This document shows positions 1 to 4,963 of a stretch of 6,273 bases of DNA, in pieces. Within the stretch, counting starts at the first letter, position 1, and each line of letters begins with the position of its first letter. The DNA is from Thermoplasmata archaeon (GTDB lineage Archaea; Thermoplasmatota; Thermoplasmata; Thermoplasmatales; Thermoplasmataceae), in NCBI GenBank assembly GCA_021795055.1, contig JAJYPW010000053.1, positions 1 through 6,273 of the forward strand, given 5' to 3'. The translations under genes and the position numbers were made by a program. The notes beneath the pieces are model-generated. The model saw only the letters and a list, made by a program, of their open reading frames with translations. It made no database searches and was not told the origin of the DNA.

Positions 1-100
1 CGACCAGAATTGAGAGGTCAGGGTTGTTCTTCTTGATATAGAGCGCAGAGGTCAATCCGACTATTCCGGCACCAACCACGATGAGGTCATACTTAGGCAT
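1..100 (-). CDS. FAD-dependent oxidoreductase, N-terminal fragment (cut by window edge)
   Basis: Only the first 33 codons are present, reading leftward from an ATG at 100-98; the rest lies beyond position 1. The visible peptide has a beta strand (DLIVVG, residues 5-10), the dinucleotide-binding motif G10-x-G12-x-x-G15 (GAGIVG), a helix, and a second strand (SILV, 30-33). This is the ADP-binding half of a Rossmann fold at the extreme N-terminus. The GIVGL version of the motif is typical of the D-amino-acid oxidase/DAO group of flavoenzymes (amino-acid, glycerol-3-phosphate or 2-hydroxyglutarate oxidases and dehydrogenases). The substrate cannot be told from this fragment. The gene follows the membrane-protein gene by 26 bases and has a TATA-like element 22-23 bases before its ATG, with no clear Shine-Dalgarno site, so it may be transcribed on its own as a leaderless message. 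Confidence 0.85.
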   Translation of the reverse strand, partial: MPKYDLIVVGAGIVGLTSALYIKKNNPDLSILV

Positions 101-118
101 CTATGGTTTATGACTTGC

Positions 119-126
119 GGATATAA
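119..126 (-). promoter_or_regulatory. TATA box candidate for the FAD oxidoreductase gene
   Basis: On the minus strand this reads TTATATCC. Its centre is about 22 bases before the ATG at 100, the spacing expected for an archaeal leaderless transcript. It lies immediately after the stop codon of the upstream membrane-protein gene (129-127). The match to the TTTATATA consensus is moderate. Confidence 0.45.
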
Positions 127-651
127 CTACTGTGAGCCCTGTGTTGTCAGACTGGAAACGATGTCCCTATACTTCCTCCAGAGTCTGTTGCTCTCCCCAA
201 TTATCATCCCGCTTTCGAATGAAAGTATGCCCTCGACAATGACCAGGGCGTACAGATTGCTGGGGAACGCAATCTCGATCGCAATTCTGGCTACGAGGGA
301 GACAGCCCAGAGTGCGAGAACCACGGGGGAACGCCGATACATCAGTTTCCCATCGACGCTGTAGACGGATGCACCCTCCCCCCACCTCAGGCCCGGAAGG
401 AGACCTACAACAATGAGAGCTGCAAAATACACGTAATAGCCGATCGGTACGTCTATCAAACCGAGCAGGGTGATGACCAGAAGCATGATAGGCAGGGTAA
501 AGAGTCTCCTTTCGCTGAACCGCCTTCCGCTTGCGTTCCTGATCAACCTTGCAAATACAATAAGAACTATGATTATCAGAAAAGCAGAGCTTGAGTAGAA
601 TGATGTGTTCTGGGAAGTTGAAACAGCCAGCGTCACATTAATAGGGTTCAA
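127..651 (-). CDS. Five-helix membrane protein, CcdC/DUF1453-like
   Basis: The 174-residue product is an integral membrane protein with hydrophobic segments at about residues 23-37, 51-65, 68-86, 109-128 and 132-152. The layout resembles the CcdC/DUF1453 family: an arginine-rich loop (RNASGRRFSERR, about 38-49) before the second helix, a glycine-rich turn (GLLPGLRWGEG, about 83-93), and a DGKLMYRRSP loop (about 100-109) before the fourth helix. I recognise this by pattern only. The function of that family is poorly defined; the CcdC name comes from proximity to cytochrome c maturation genes in bacilli, and nothing here shows such a role. The frame begins at a TTG (651-649); the next possible start is a GTG at 636-634. 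A TATA box centred about 25 bases upstream of the TTG favours a leaderless or nearly leaderless start near 650, and no Shine-Dalgarno site is visible. Confidence 0.7.
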   Translation of the reverse strand: MNPINVTLAVSTSQNTSFYSSSAFLIIIVLIVFARLIRNASGRRFSERRLFTLPIMLLVITLLGLIDVPIGYYVYFAALIVVGLLPGLRWGEGASVYSVDGKLMYRRSPVVLALWAVSLVARIAIEIAFPSNLYALVIVEGILSFESGMIIGESNRLWRKYRDIVSSLTTQGSQ

Positions 652-670
652 TAAAAGGGGGTATAATAGA

Positions 671-681
671 AAATATAAAAA
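671..681 (-). promoter_or_regulatory. TATA box for the CcdC-like gene (also a T-rich possible terminator)
   Basis: The minus strand reads TTTTTATATTT in the 33-base gap between the tubulin-like gene (stop at 687-685) and the membrane-protein gene. The centre is about 25 bases from the TTG at 651. The same T-rich run, directly after the upstream stop codon, could also act as an archaeal intrinsic terminator for the RHH/tubulin-like operon. Confidence 0.55.
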
Positions 682-684
682 GTA

Positions 685-1470
685 TCAGTATTCAAACCTG
701 TTCCTGATTAAGGCAGCCCTCTCAGAGAGTCTCGCGACAAGATGCCCGATATCCCTGTTGATCTTGGCATTCATCGCCTCGAAGTCGATGAACGATACGT
801 CCGTGCTCATGACCTTGTCGTTCACCATGAATTTGTCATTGTCGTAAACGTGTACATTGCCGACTTCCGCATCAAGGCCAATGGCTCCATTGATTGCCTT
901 CTTTCTCCTTTCCTTTTCGAACTTTGCTGGAATGATTACCAGGTTTATGATCTGGAAATCCCTTTTCATCAGCATTCTTGCCATAGTCCTGTGGAGTCTC
1001 TCTGCAAAGTCACCACCAAAAGCACTGATCAACACGTAAGACATGGATTTAGGAACAGAACTCAGGATCTGCTCGCAAATGAACTCGAGCGGCTGCTGAA
1101 GGTAGTCTTTCTTCACTACGAACTGCTTGATCTTGAACATTATGCTCAGAGCCATCCCGTTCTTCAGGTTCGCCGTGCTGTACTGCTCATCAAGTTCTAC
1201 CTCATAGAACCCCAGTTTCGGCTTTCTCCTTCCTTTTACATGGGTCCCCTGGGGCAAAACCTTCGATCCAGTGCCCAGGCTCTCAGGCACTATCGAGGTG
1301 AAGCTTACCTGGTCAGAGTTGTCCGAAATGTATCCTTTGATCACTTTCGAGGCAGCCTTGCCGATAGCAAAAACCGAAGTGTCATCTCTTTCTACGAAGT
1401 CATTCACAATCCTGCTGAGGTTGCTCGTTAGAACTTCCTCTACTGGCACCGTTTCTATTTCCTGTTCCAT
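685..1470 (-). CDS. Divergent tubulin/FtsZ-like protein, degenerate GTPase fold
   Basis: The 261-residue product has no clear close relative that I know, but its order of motifs follows the FtsZ nucleotide-binding domain. Residues 33-40 (VFAIGKAA) sit where FtsZ has the VGxGGxG strand and loop. Residues 145-153 (YVLISAFGG) sit where FtsZ has the FITxGxGGGTGTG strand and T4 signature loop. Residues 175-189 (INLVIIPAKFEKERR) match the strand-plus-PFxxEGxxR segment. Residues 206-214 (VHVYDNDKF) match the IVIPNxKL strand, and 227-249 match helix H7. The T4 glycines are mostly lost (FGGDFAER) and the insert at about 64-120 is unlike FtsZ. The protein ends after the H7-equivalent helix, so the FtsZ C-terminal domain is absent. 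GTP binding is therefore doubtful. The ATG lies two bases after the stop of the RHH gene, which implies co-transcription and probably translational coupling; GGGAG lies about 11 bases before the start. The fold assignment is inference by eye. Confidence 0.6.
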   Translation of the reverse strand: MEQEIETVPVEEVLTSNLSRIVNDFVERDDTSVFAIGKAASKVIKGYISDNSDQVSFTSIVPESLGTGSKVLPQGTHVKGRRKPKLGFYEVELDEQYSTANLKNGMALSIMFKIKQFVVKKDYLQQPLEFICEQILSSVPKSMSYVLISAFGGDFAERLHRTMARMLMKRDFQIINLVIIPAKFEKERRKKAINGAIGLDAEVGNVHVYDNDKFMVNDKVMSTDVSFIDFEAMNAKINRDIGHLVARLSERAALIRNRFEY

Positions 1471-1472
1471 TT

Positions 1473-1949
1473 CTATCTATACTCCCTAGTTTCTTCTTCT
1501 GCGGCGTTTCTCCCGGAAATGAACCTGGGGCGGCGAGCAAAATCGTCCAAAAGTTGCTCCAGATTCTTCTGTTCTTCAATCCTCTTCTTGACCAGCGTGT
1601 AAACGTATTTTTCGGTATAGCTGTACTTGAGAATTTCCTCGATCGCATCTTCGTATGCAGTAAAGACACCACTGCTAATTGCTGCCATTATTGTGTCCCT
1701 CAGTCCGGAGGGGATTGATATGCTGATGTTCTCCTTGCCCGTCTTGCTGGCGTTGCTCATGGAGTAGTAGTACTTGCTGGATTTCCCTGTCTTCATAGAT
1801 ATGAAGTCAAATAGAACCCCCCTGATGAACTCCGATCTACTTCCGTATTGCGGATGTTCCTCAAGGAATTGATCTATTGTCAGAAGATCCTCTTCTGAAA
1901 TTCTTATTGTCAGCTTCTCTTCTTTCTCCAAGACTTCCACCGCGTACAT
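1473..1949 (-). CDS. Tandem ribbon-helix-helix (CopG-like) DNA-binding protein
   Basis: This 158-residue product begins with a typical RHH unit: strand KLTIRI (residues 12-17), helix EEDLLTIDQFLEEH (19-32), a tight turn, then helix SRSEFIRGVLFDFI (37-50). A second RHH-like unit follows: strand NISISIP (74-80), helix SGLRDTIMAAISSG (81-94), and helix TAYEDAIEEILKY (97-109). The C-terminal tail (113-158) is charged and helical. RHH proteins bind DNA with paired beta strands, so two units in one chain could form an intramolecular pseudo-dimer. The frame is open up to an ATG at 1994, but I chose the ATG at 1949 because a consensus TATA box lies 22-23 bases before it, giving a leaderless message. 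The longer version would place the TATA box inside the gene and add an unlikely Cys/Pro-rich leader. An inverted repeat brackets this promoter, so autoregulation is likely. The tubulin-like gene follows after two bases. Confidence 0.8.
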   Translation of the reverse strand: MYAVEVLEKEEKLTIRISEEDLLTIDQFLEEHPQYGSRSEFIRGVLFDFISMKTGKSSKYYYSMSNASKTGKENISISIPSGLRDTIMAAISSGVFTAYEDAIEEILKYSYTEKYVYTLVKKRIEEQKNLEQLLDDFARRPRFISGRNAAEEETREYR

Positions 1950-1984
1950 ACAACATTCGCATGGTGGTATATAAATGTATGTAC
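1944..1984. repeat. Perfect 9-base inverted repeat around the RHH promoter, likely operator
   Basis: GTACATACA at 1944-1952 and its exact reverse complement TGTATGTAC at 1976-1984 are separated by 23 bases that contain the TATA box. The left arm covers the ATG and probable transcription start; the right arm abuts the upstream edge of the TATA box (BRE position). The arm centres are 32 bases apart, close to three helical turns, so both arms would face the same side of the DNA. The likely ligand is the RHH protein encoded immediately downstream. Confidence 0.65.
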
Positions 1985-2046
1985 AAATGGGCATACATGA
2001 CAGGCATTTGTGTAGTTGTGGGCTTACGTGTGTATGGTAACATACC
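1947..2046. repeat. CATACA hexamer cluster in alternating orientation
   Basis: CATACA occurs at 1947-1952 (plus), as TGTATG at 1976-1981 (minus), at 1992-1997 (plus) and as TGTATG at 2031-2036 (minus). A five-of-six match, CATACC, is at 2041-2046 (plus). The last two form a short inverted repeat, GTATG-GTAA-CATAC (2032-2045). By chance a given hexamer should appear on either strand about once per 2 kb, so four exact copies in 90 bases is a clear cluster. It fits an iterated binding site for the RHH protein, either an extended operator or a centromere-like array. Confidence 0.55.
1968..1975 (-). promoter_or_regulatory. Consensus TATA box of the RHH/tubulin-like operon
   Basis: The minus strand reads TTTATATA, an exact match to the archaeal TATA consensus. 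Its centre is 22-23 bases from the ATG at 1949, which fixes that ATG as the likely start of both transcript and protein. Arms of a 9-base inverted repeat lie on both sides: one over the presumed initiation site, the other where TFB would contact the DNA. Confidence 0.75.
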
Positions 2047-2058
2047 AGGGATGACCTA

Positions 2059-2077
2059 AATTATATAATTATTAAAT
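2059..2077. promoter_or_regulatory. AT-only tract with a second TATA-like element
   Basis: This stretch of the divergent intergenic region consists only of A and T and contains the palindrome TTATATAA (2061-2068). It could be an alternative promoter in either direction or an easily melted or curved segment. It is not at the right distance for a leaderless start of either neighbouring gene. Confidence 0.25.
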
Positions 2078-2118
2078 ACAGAATATGTTAATAAACGCAT
2101 TGTAACGATTGAAATTGG

Positions 2119-2126
2119 TTTATAAG
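2119..2126 (+). promoter_or_regulatory. TATA box of the aIF2 beta operon
   Basis: TTTATAAG with an A-rich possible BRE just upstream (GAAATT at 2111-2116). Its centre is 23-24 bases before the ATG at 2146, which again implies a leaderless message. The GAGG at 2141-2144 is only one base from the ATG, too close to work as a Shine-Dalgarno site. Confidence 0.65.
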
Positions 2127-2145
2127 ATGGACGCAATACAGAGGC

Positions 2146-2763
2146 ATGTCTGATTACGATTATGAGGAGCTATTGAAGAAAGCTGAAGGCACATTTTCCA
2201 AGTCGGACAGGAGGGAAATGAGGCTCAAGGTTCCATATCCAGAAGTGCTCACGGAAGGGCGCACAACACTTGTCAGAAATTTTGGTGACATCATTGAAGT
2301 GATAAACAGGGATGGAAAGCAGGTTTCAAAATTCCTTACCAAGGAATTCGGGATTGGTGCGAACATAGATGGAAAGAGGCTTATAATTAACAAAAAAGTC
2401 TCGCAGGATGATGTACTTACCAAAATCAACAAGTATATGGAAATATACGTGAAGTGTTATGAATGCGGTTCTCCTGATACTGAGATAAAGCGGGAGGGAC
2501 GTGTTGATCTCCTGATATGCAAAGCCTGCGGAAGCCAGAGTCCGATCAAGTTGTCAAGGGACATCAAGACGTCGGAAGCGGACGTCGAGGAGGGAAAGGA
2601 ATATACCGTGACTGTCAACGAAATCGGACAGTCGGGCGAGGGAAAGGCATCCTATAAGGGATATACGGTTATAGTGCCAGGAGTTCGCAAAGGCGAAACG
2701 GTCAGGGTGCTTATCAAGAAAATGCGAAGAGGAGTCGCAATAGCTGAAGTAATCAAAAAGTGA
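2146..2763 (+). CDS. eif2b: Translation initiation factor aIF2 subunit beta with C-terminal TRAM domain
   Basis: This is the beta subunit of the heterotrimeric factor (alpha, beta, gamma) that brings initiator Met-tRNA to the small ribosomal subunit. In the 205 residues, an N-terminal helix (about 4-17) is the usual gamma-binding segment. A central alpha/beta domain (about 36-99) includes the typical stretch TEGRTTLVRNFGDI (36-49). A C-terminal zinc ribbon has four cysteines, C104-x2-C107 and C125-x2-C128. Most archaeal versions stop at about 135-140 residues. Here a TRAM domain follows (about 149-205; VNEIGQSGEGKASYKGYTVI region), an RNA-binding beta barrel also seen in tRNA-modifying enzymes. 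TRAM-extended aIF2 beta is known from several euryarchaeal groups. It heads an operon with a PIN protein and the riboflavin kinase, with a TATA box 23-24 bases upstream of the ATG. Confidence 0.95.
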   Translation: MSDYDYEELLKKAEGTFSKSDRREMRLKVPYPEVLTEGRTTLVRNFGDIIEVINRDGKQVSKFLTKEFGIGANIDGKRLIINKKVSQDDVLTKINKYMEIYVKCYECGSPDTEIKREGRVDLLICKACGSQSPIKLSRDIKTSEADVEEGKEYTVTVNEIGQSGEGKASYKGYTVIVPGVRKGETVRVLIKKMRRGVAIAEVIKK

Positions 2764-2765
2764 TC
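2760..2765 (+). promoter_or_regulatory. Shine-Dalgarno site GTGATC that supports a TTG start
   Basis: GTGATC is complementary to the 3' part of the archaeal 16S anti-Shine-Dalgarno sequence (GATCACCTCC) and lies two bases before the TTG at 2768. That is the correct register for the downstream half of GGAGGTGATC. The site overlaps the aIF2 beta stop codon (TGA, 2761-2763), so translation of the two genes is probably coupled. Confidence 0.5.
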
Positions 2766-2767
2766 GC

Positions 2768-3130
2768 TTGCGTTCTAACTGCGTTATTGCGGACACAAAC
2801 ATTTTGATATATTCAGTGCGTAAGAAGGCCAACCTGACTGTGGAAATTTCAAGAATTCCTGATCTCGGGAAGCTGCTTCTTCCAGGATCGGTGATAGCCG
2901 AGCTCGGAGGGTTGTCGAGGGCCAATGTTGATGCCAGGGTGGCGCTAAAAGTCTTTTCCAGCACAGATACAGTAACTTCTACCAGGGATGGGGATGAGGG
3001 CGTGCTGGAGGCCGCAATGGCGAATGGCTGCTCAATATTGAGCAATGATGGGGAACTGATAGCCAGGGCAAAATCGCTCGGCATAAGAACCTACGGGATG
3101 CGCAGCTCCGGAGCTGTGGAGGCGGTATGA
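2768..3130 (+). CDS. PIN-domain protein (Fcf1/VapC-like ribonuclease fold), TTG start
   Basis: This 120-residue protein is a single PIN domain, a Mg2+/Mn2+-dependent RNase fold. The acidic residues expected in the active site are present: D9 in the opening ADTN motif, E45 in VIAEL, D76 (or D74) in RDGDEG, and D94 in SNDGEL. The overall pattern (strand-DTNIL, VIAEL, LSNDGELIARAKSLGI) is nearer the Fcf1/Utp24-type archaeal PIN proteins than typical VapC toxins, and no antitoxin gene is adjacent. With translation-factor neighbours, a role in rRNA or mRNA processing is more likely than toxin activity; this is inference. Because the DTN strand sits within the first nine residues, the start must be at or near 2768, and the only candidate is TTG, five bases after the aIF2 beta stop. 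Its TGA overlaps the next start as ATGA (3127-3130). Confidence 0.85.
   Translation: MRSNCVIADTNILIYSVRKKANLTVEISRIPDLGKLLLPGSVIAELGGLSRANVDARVALKVFSSTDTVTSTRDGDEGVLEAAMANGCSILSNDGELIARAKSLGIRTYGMRSSGAVEAV
3118..3122 (+). promoter_or_regulatory. Shine-Dalgarno site GGAGG before the riboflavin kinase gene
   Basis: GGAGG lies inside the end of the PIN gene, four bases before the ATG at 3127 and seven before the second ATG at 3130. The seven-base spacing is the more usual one, so the second ATG may be the actual start, making the protein one residue shorter. Confidence 0.65.
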
Positions 3131-3804
3131 TGGAAGAGATCAGCAGCACGGAATATAAGGTCCTGAAATGCCTCAGGCGCCTGACAACGCGATCCGGTAA
3201 GGTGAACATCTCAACGGAGGAGGTCGCAAAGATGACTTTCCTCAGCCAACAGACCGCCTCCAGGGCAATCATCTCCCTTTCCAGGCAGGGATTGATCTCG
3301 AGGATTCCGGAGAGGAGGAGGCAGACGGTCTCGCTAACCTCAGAGGGATTGAATTATCTGAAGGGGCAGCTTGCAGAGCTTTCACTGATACTGGGCAATA
3401 TTGACAGCATAACAATACGCGGTACGGTCGAAAGCGGCCTTGGAGAAGGGAAATACTACATCTCGAGGAAAAATTACATTATACAGTTCCAGCAGAAACT
3501 TGGATACATACCCTTCCTTGGCACCCTAAACATCAGGCTGTCCGACGGGCAGGAGGCAAACGCGCTGCTGTTGAAGGATTCGTCCGGCATCACCATAGAA
3601 GGTTTCCGGACCGAGGACAGGACCTTTGGCCCGGTAAAGGCATTCAGGGCAAAAATGGATGGAGTTGAATGTGCACTGATAATGCCGGAAAGGACAGTCC
3701 ACATAAACACGGTTGAGGTTATATCTCCGGAATACCTCAGAGATACCCTTTCTCTGAAGGACGGTCAGAACGTGGAAATAACTGTAAACCTGGTTTCAAA
3801 GTGA
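3127..3804 (+). CDS. ribK: CTP-dependent riboflavin kinase with N-terminal winged-helix regulator (RbkR type)
   Basis: The C-terminal domain (about 95-225) is the archaeal riboflavin kinase (former DUF120), which makes FMN from riboflavin using CTP. The diagnostic segments are GLGEGKYY (104-111) and GYIPFLGTLNI (126-136). The P-F-x-G-T-L-N motif carries the conserved Thr133 and Asn135 of the metal/nucleotide site, and EGFRTEDRTFGPVKAF (about 159-174) follows. The N-terminal domain (about 5-80) is a MarR-like winged helix with recognition helix SQQTASRAIISLSRQG (40-55) and an arginine-rich wing (RIPERRRQTVSLT). At 225 residues the length fits the two-domain proteins called RbkR, which both produce FMN and regulate vitamin B2 genes. 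No other riboflavin gene lies in the window, so the targets are elsewhere. The start overlaps the PIN stop by four bases, and the 3' end overlaps the convergent 92-residue gene by nine bases. Confidence 0.95.
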   Translation: MMEEISSTEYKVLKCLRRLTTRSGKVNISTEEVAKMTFLSQQTASRAIISLSRQGLISRIPERRRQTVSLTSEGLNYLKGQLAELSLILGNIDSITIRGTVESGLGEGKYYISRKNYIIQFQQKLGYIPFLGTLNIRLSDGQEANALLLKDSSGITIEGFRTEDRTFGPVKAFRAKMDGVECALIMPERTVHINTVEVISPEYLRDTLSLKDGQNVEITVNLVSK

Positions 3805-4074
3805 GACACTGAGTCTGCCTTCCCTGATGTCCTTGACAAGGACGTTGAACCTTTCTATTATCTGGTCTTCTGTGAGCGAGCATTCGTAATATTCCTTGTA
3901 TATCTCAAAAATCTCCTCAGCGTCTTTGTGGGAGGTGTCGTAGACATGGGCGAATCCGCAGATCTTTTCTGCATCGAAATTAAGCCTGTACTGCACCTCG
4001 ACTGTAACGCCAAGCTCCCGGATCTCAATCGACTGGATAAGCAGATCCCGGTTCTGAGCGCTACTTGGATTCAT
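3796..4074 (-). CDS. Conserved-looking 92-residue hypothetical protein
   Basis: I do not recognise this protein. It has two predicted beta strands (about 14-20 and 22-31, SIEIREL and VTVEVQYRL), a central aromatic and histidine-containing stretch (CGFAHVYDTSHKDAEE, 39-54), then two helices rich in Glu and Tyr (54-63 and 68-85). Two cysteines (C39 and C65) and two histidines (H43, H49) are present, but not in a recognisable metal-binding pattern. It is acidic and probably cytosolic, with no signal or membrane segment. The ATG lies inside the end of the upstream zinc-finger gene (14-base overlap, 4061-4074), with AAGGTCA seven bases upstream on the minus strand as a weak ribosome site. This points to coupled translation and shared function with that protein. 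Its 3' end overlaps the riboflavin kinase gene by nine bases on the opposite strand. Confidence 0.7.
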   Translation of the reverse strand: MNPSSAQNRDLLIQSIEIRELGVTVEVQYRLNFDAEKICGFAHVYDTSHKDAEEIFEIYKEYYECSLTEDQIIERFNVLVKDIREGRLSVSL

Positions 4075-4960
4075 ACTGCTTTGACCTTGTCAGTCTTGCC
4101 TGGAGGTGGCGATCCATCGCGTCGAGTGACCTCATGAAAGATGACTGTACCTCCTCTATGAGGTTGAGTTCCTTTGCGTATTTTTCTATCAAGTCCAGCG
4201 AGTCCATGGAGAATTCGTTGGGGGAGTCGGTTATGAATTTCAGGTAGTGTTTCACCGAGTCAGGTATCCACTCATTGTCAAGCACTGTTGGCGAGAAATA
4301 AGGAAACTTTGCGCCGAAATCCTTCAGCTGGCTGCAGTAAAAGAGGTCCATTGTGTTCATCGCAGCCATTGTCTCCAGCCAGTGATCACTTTCAGCAATG
4401 GAGTTCCAGACCTTTAGAGAATAGATGGTCGGCGGCAGAGGCATGCTGGCATGCACACTCTCTCTTGTGATGCCCAGCCCCTCGTACATCCTGTAGAGAA
4501 GTACAATCTCAGAATTTCCGTCCTTCATGTCATAGACAATGTTGGGCGTTATGATCTTTGCCTCGAGCTTCTGAACATCATCCTTGTCGGTCTTTGCAAT
4601 TACATAAGCGAGGGCCTTAATTTTCTGTCGCAGGAAGAAGTAATACTCCACTCCGTACCCCATGAAAATGGATTTTTTTGGCTTCTGCATTGCCTCAATG
4701 AACGGGTGAGGTTTTTCAGAGTAGAACTTGCGTGTAAATTTTGTAGCTATCCAGCTCTTCAGGCTTCCATCAGAAATTTTGAAGAAATCCCTCAGATGAT
4801 TCAGGAAGTCCGGGTTTGCATAATTCGGCATGGGTACATAATCCTGAAGCCAGGCAACATGGAAAGGATCATTTTTCTCACTTGCCTGCGCAAGATGCTT
4901 TGCCAGCGCCTGGTAATCGCCTTTCTGGAAAGTCTGGGAACATACAGGACATTTTGTCAT
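4061..4960 (-). CDS. Zinc-finger plus heme-oxygenase-like (TenA/PqqC-fold) protein
   Basis: The 299-residue product begins with a probable zinc site, C4-x2-C7-x14-H22-x11-H34, a C2H2-type finger with unusual spacing. From about residue 50 to 265 the protein looks all-helical and follows the heme-oxygenase-like fold shared by TenA, PqqC and the HDO di-iron oxidases. The markers are HPFIEAM (85-91), GYGVEYYFFLRQKIKAL (101-117), SEIVLLYRMYEGLGITRE (150-167), and KHYLKFITDSPNEFSMDSLDLIEKYA (238-263, quoted here as positions with key residues H239, I243, P247 and F250). In di-iron members the last segment carries His-x3-Asp-x2-His; here those positions appear to be I243, P247 and F250, so the usual metal site seems lost. 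Substrate and activity are unknown. The ATG at 4960 follows an in-frame TAG two codons upstream and has GAGGAG nine bases before it. It is third in a four-gene operon. Confidence 0.65.
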   Translation of the reverse strand: MTKCPVCSQTFQKGDYQALAKHLAQASEKNDPFHVAWLQDYVPMPNYANPDFLNHLRDFFKISDGSLKSWIATKFTRKFYSEKPHPFIEAMQKPKKSIFMGYGVEYYFFLRQKIKALAYVIAKTDKDDVQKLEAKIITPNIVYDMKDGNSEIVLLYRMYEGLGITRESVHASMPLPPTIYSLKVWNSIAESDHWLETMAAMNTMDLFYCSQLKDFGAKFPYFSPTVLDNEWIPDSVKHYLKFITDSPNEFSMDSLDLIEKYAKELNLIEEVQSSFMRSLDAMDRHLQARLTRSKQYESK

Positions 4961-4963
4961 CGA

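Noticed and set aside
742..1431. Long open frame of 229 codons on the plus strand
   Set aside because: It lies wholly opposite the tubulin-like gene, has no recognisable domain and no promoter or ribosome site, and the minus-strand frame has clear protein-like motifs and operon spacing.
1950..1994. Extended N-terminus for the RHH protein starting at ATG 1994
   Set aside because: It would place a consensus TATA box and the inverted repeat inside the coding sequence and add an atypical Cys/Pro/Tyr-rich leader; the ATG at 1949 fits the TATA spacing.
1944..2046. CRISPR array or plasmid replication iterons
   Set aside because: The repeats are only six to nine bases, alternate in orientation and are irregularly spaced, unlike CRISPR repeats; no replication initiator gene is nearby.
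2554..3084. Open frame of 176 codons on the minus strand
   Set aside because: It is opposite the end of aIF2 beta and most of the PIN gene, both firmly identified.
2768..3130. VapC toxin of a toxin-antitoxin pair
   Set aside because: No antitoxin-like gene is adjacent; the genes on either side are aIF2 beta and riboflavin kinase. The RHH protein at 1949-1473 is on the other strand, in an operon with a different partner.
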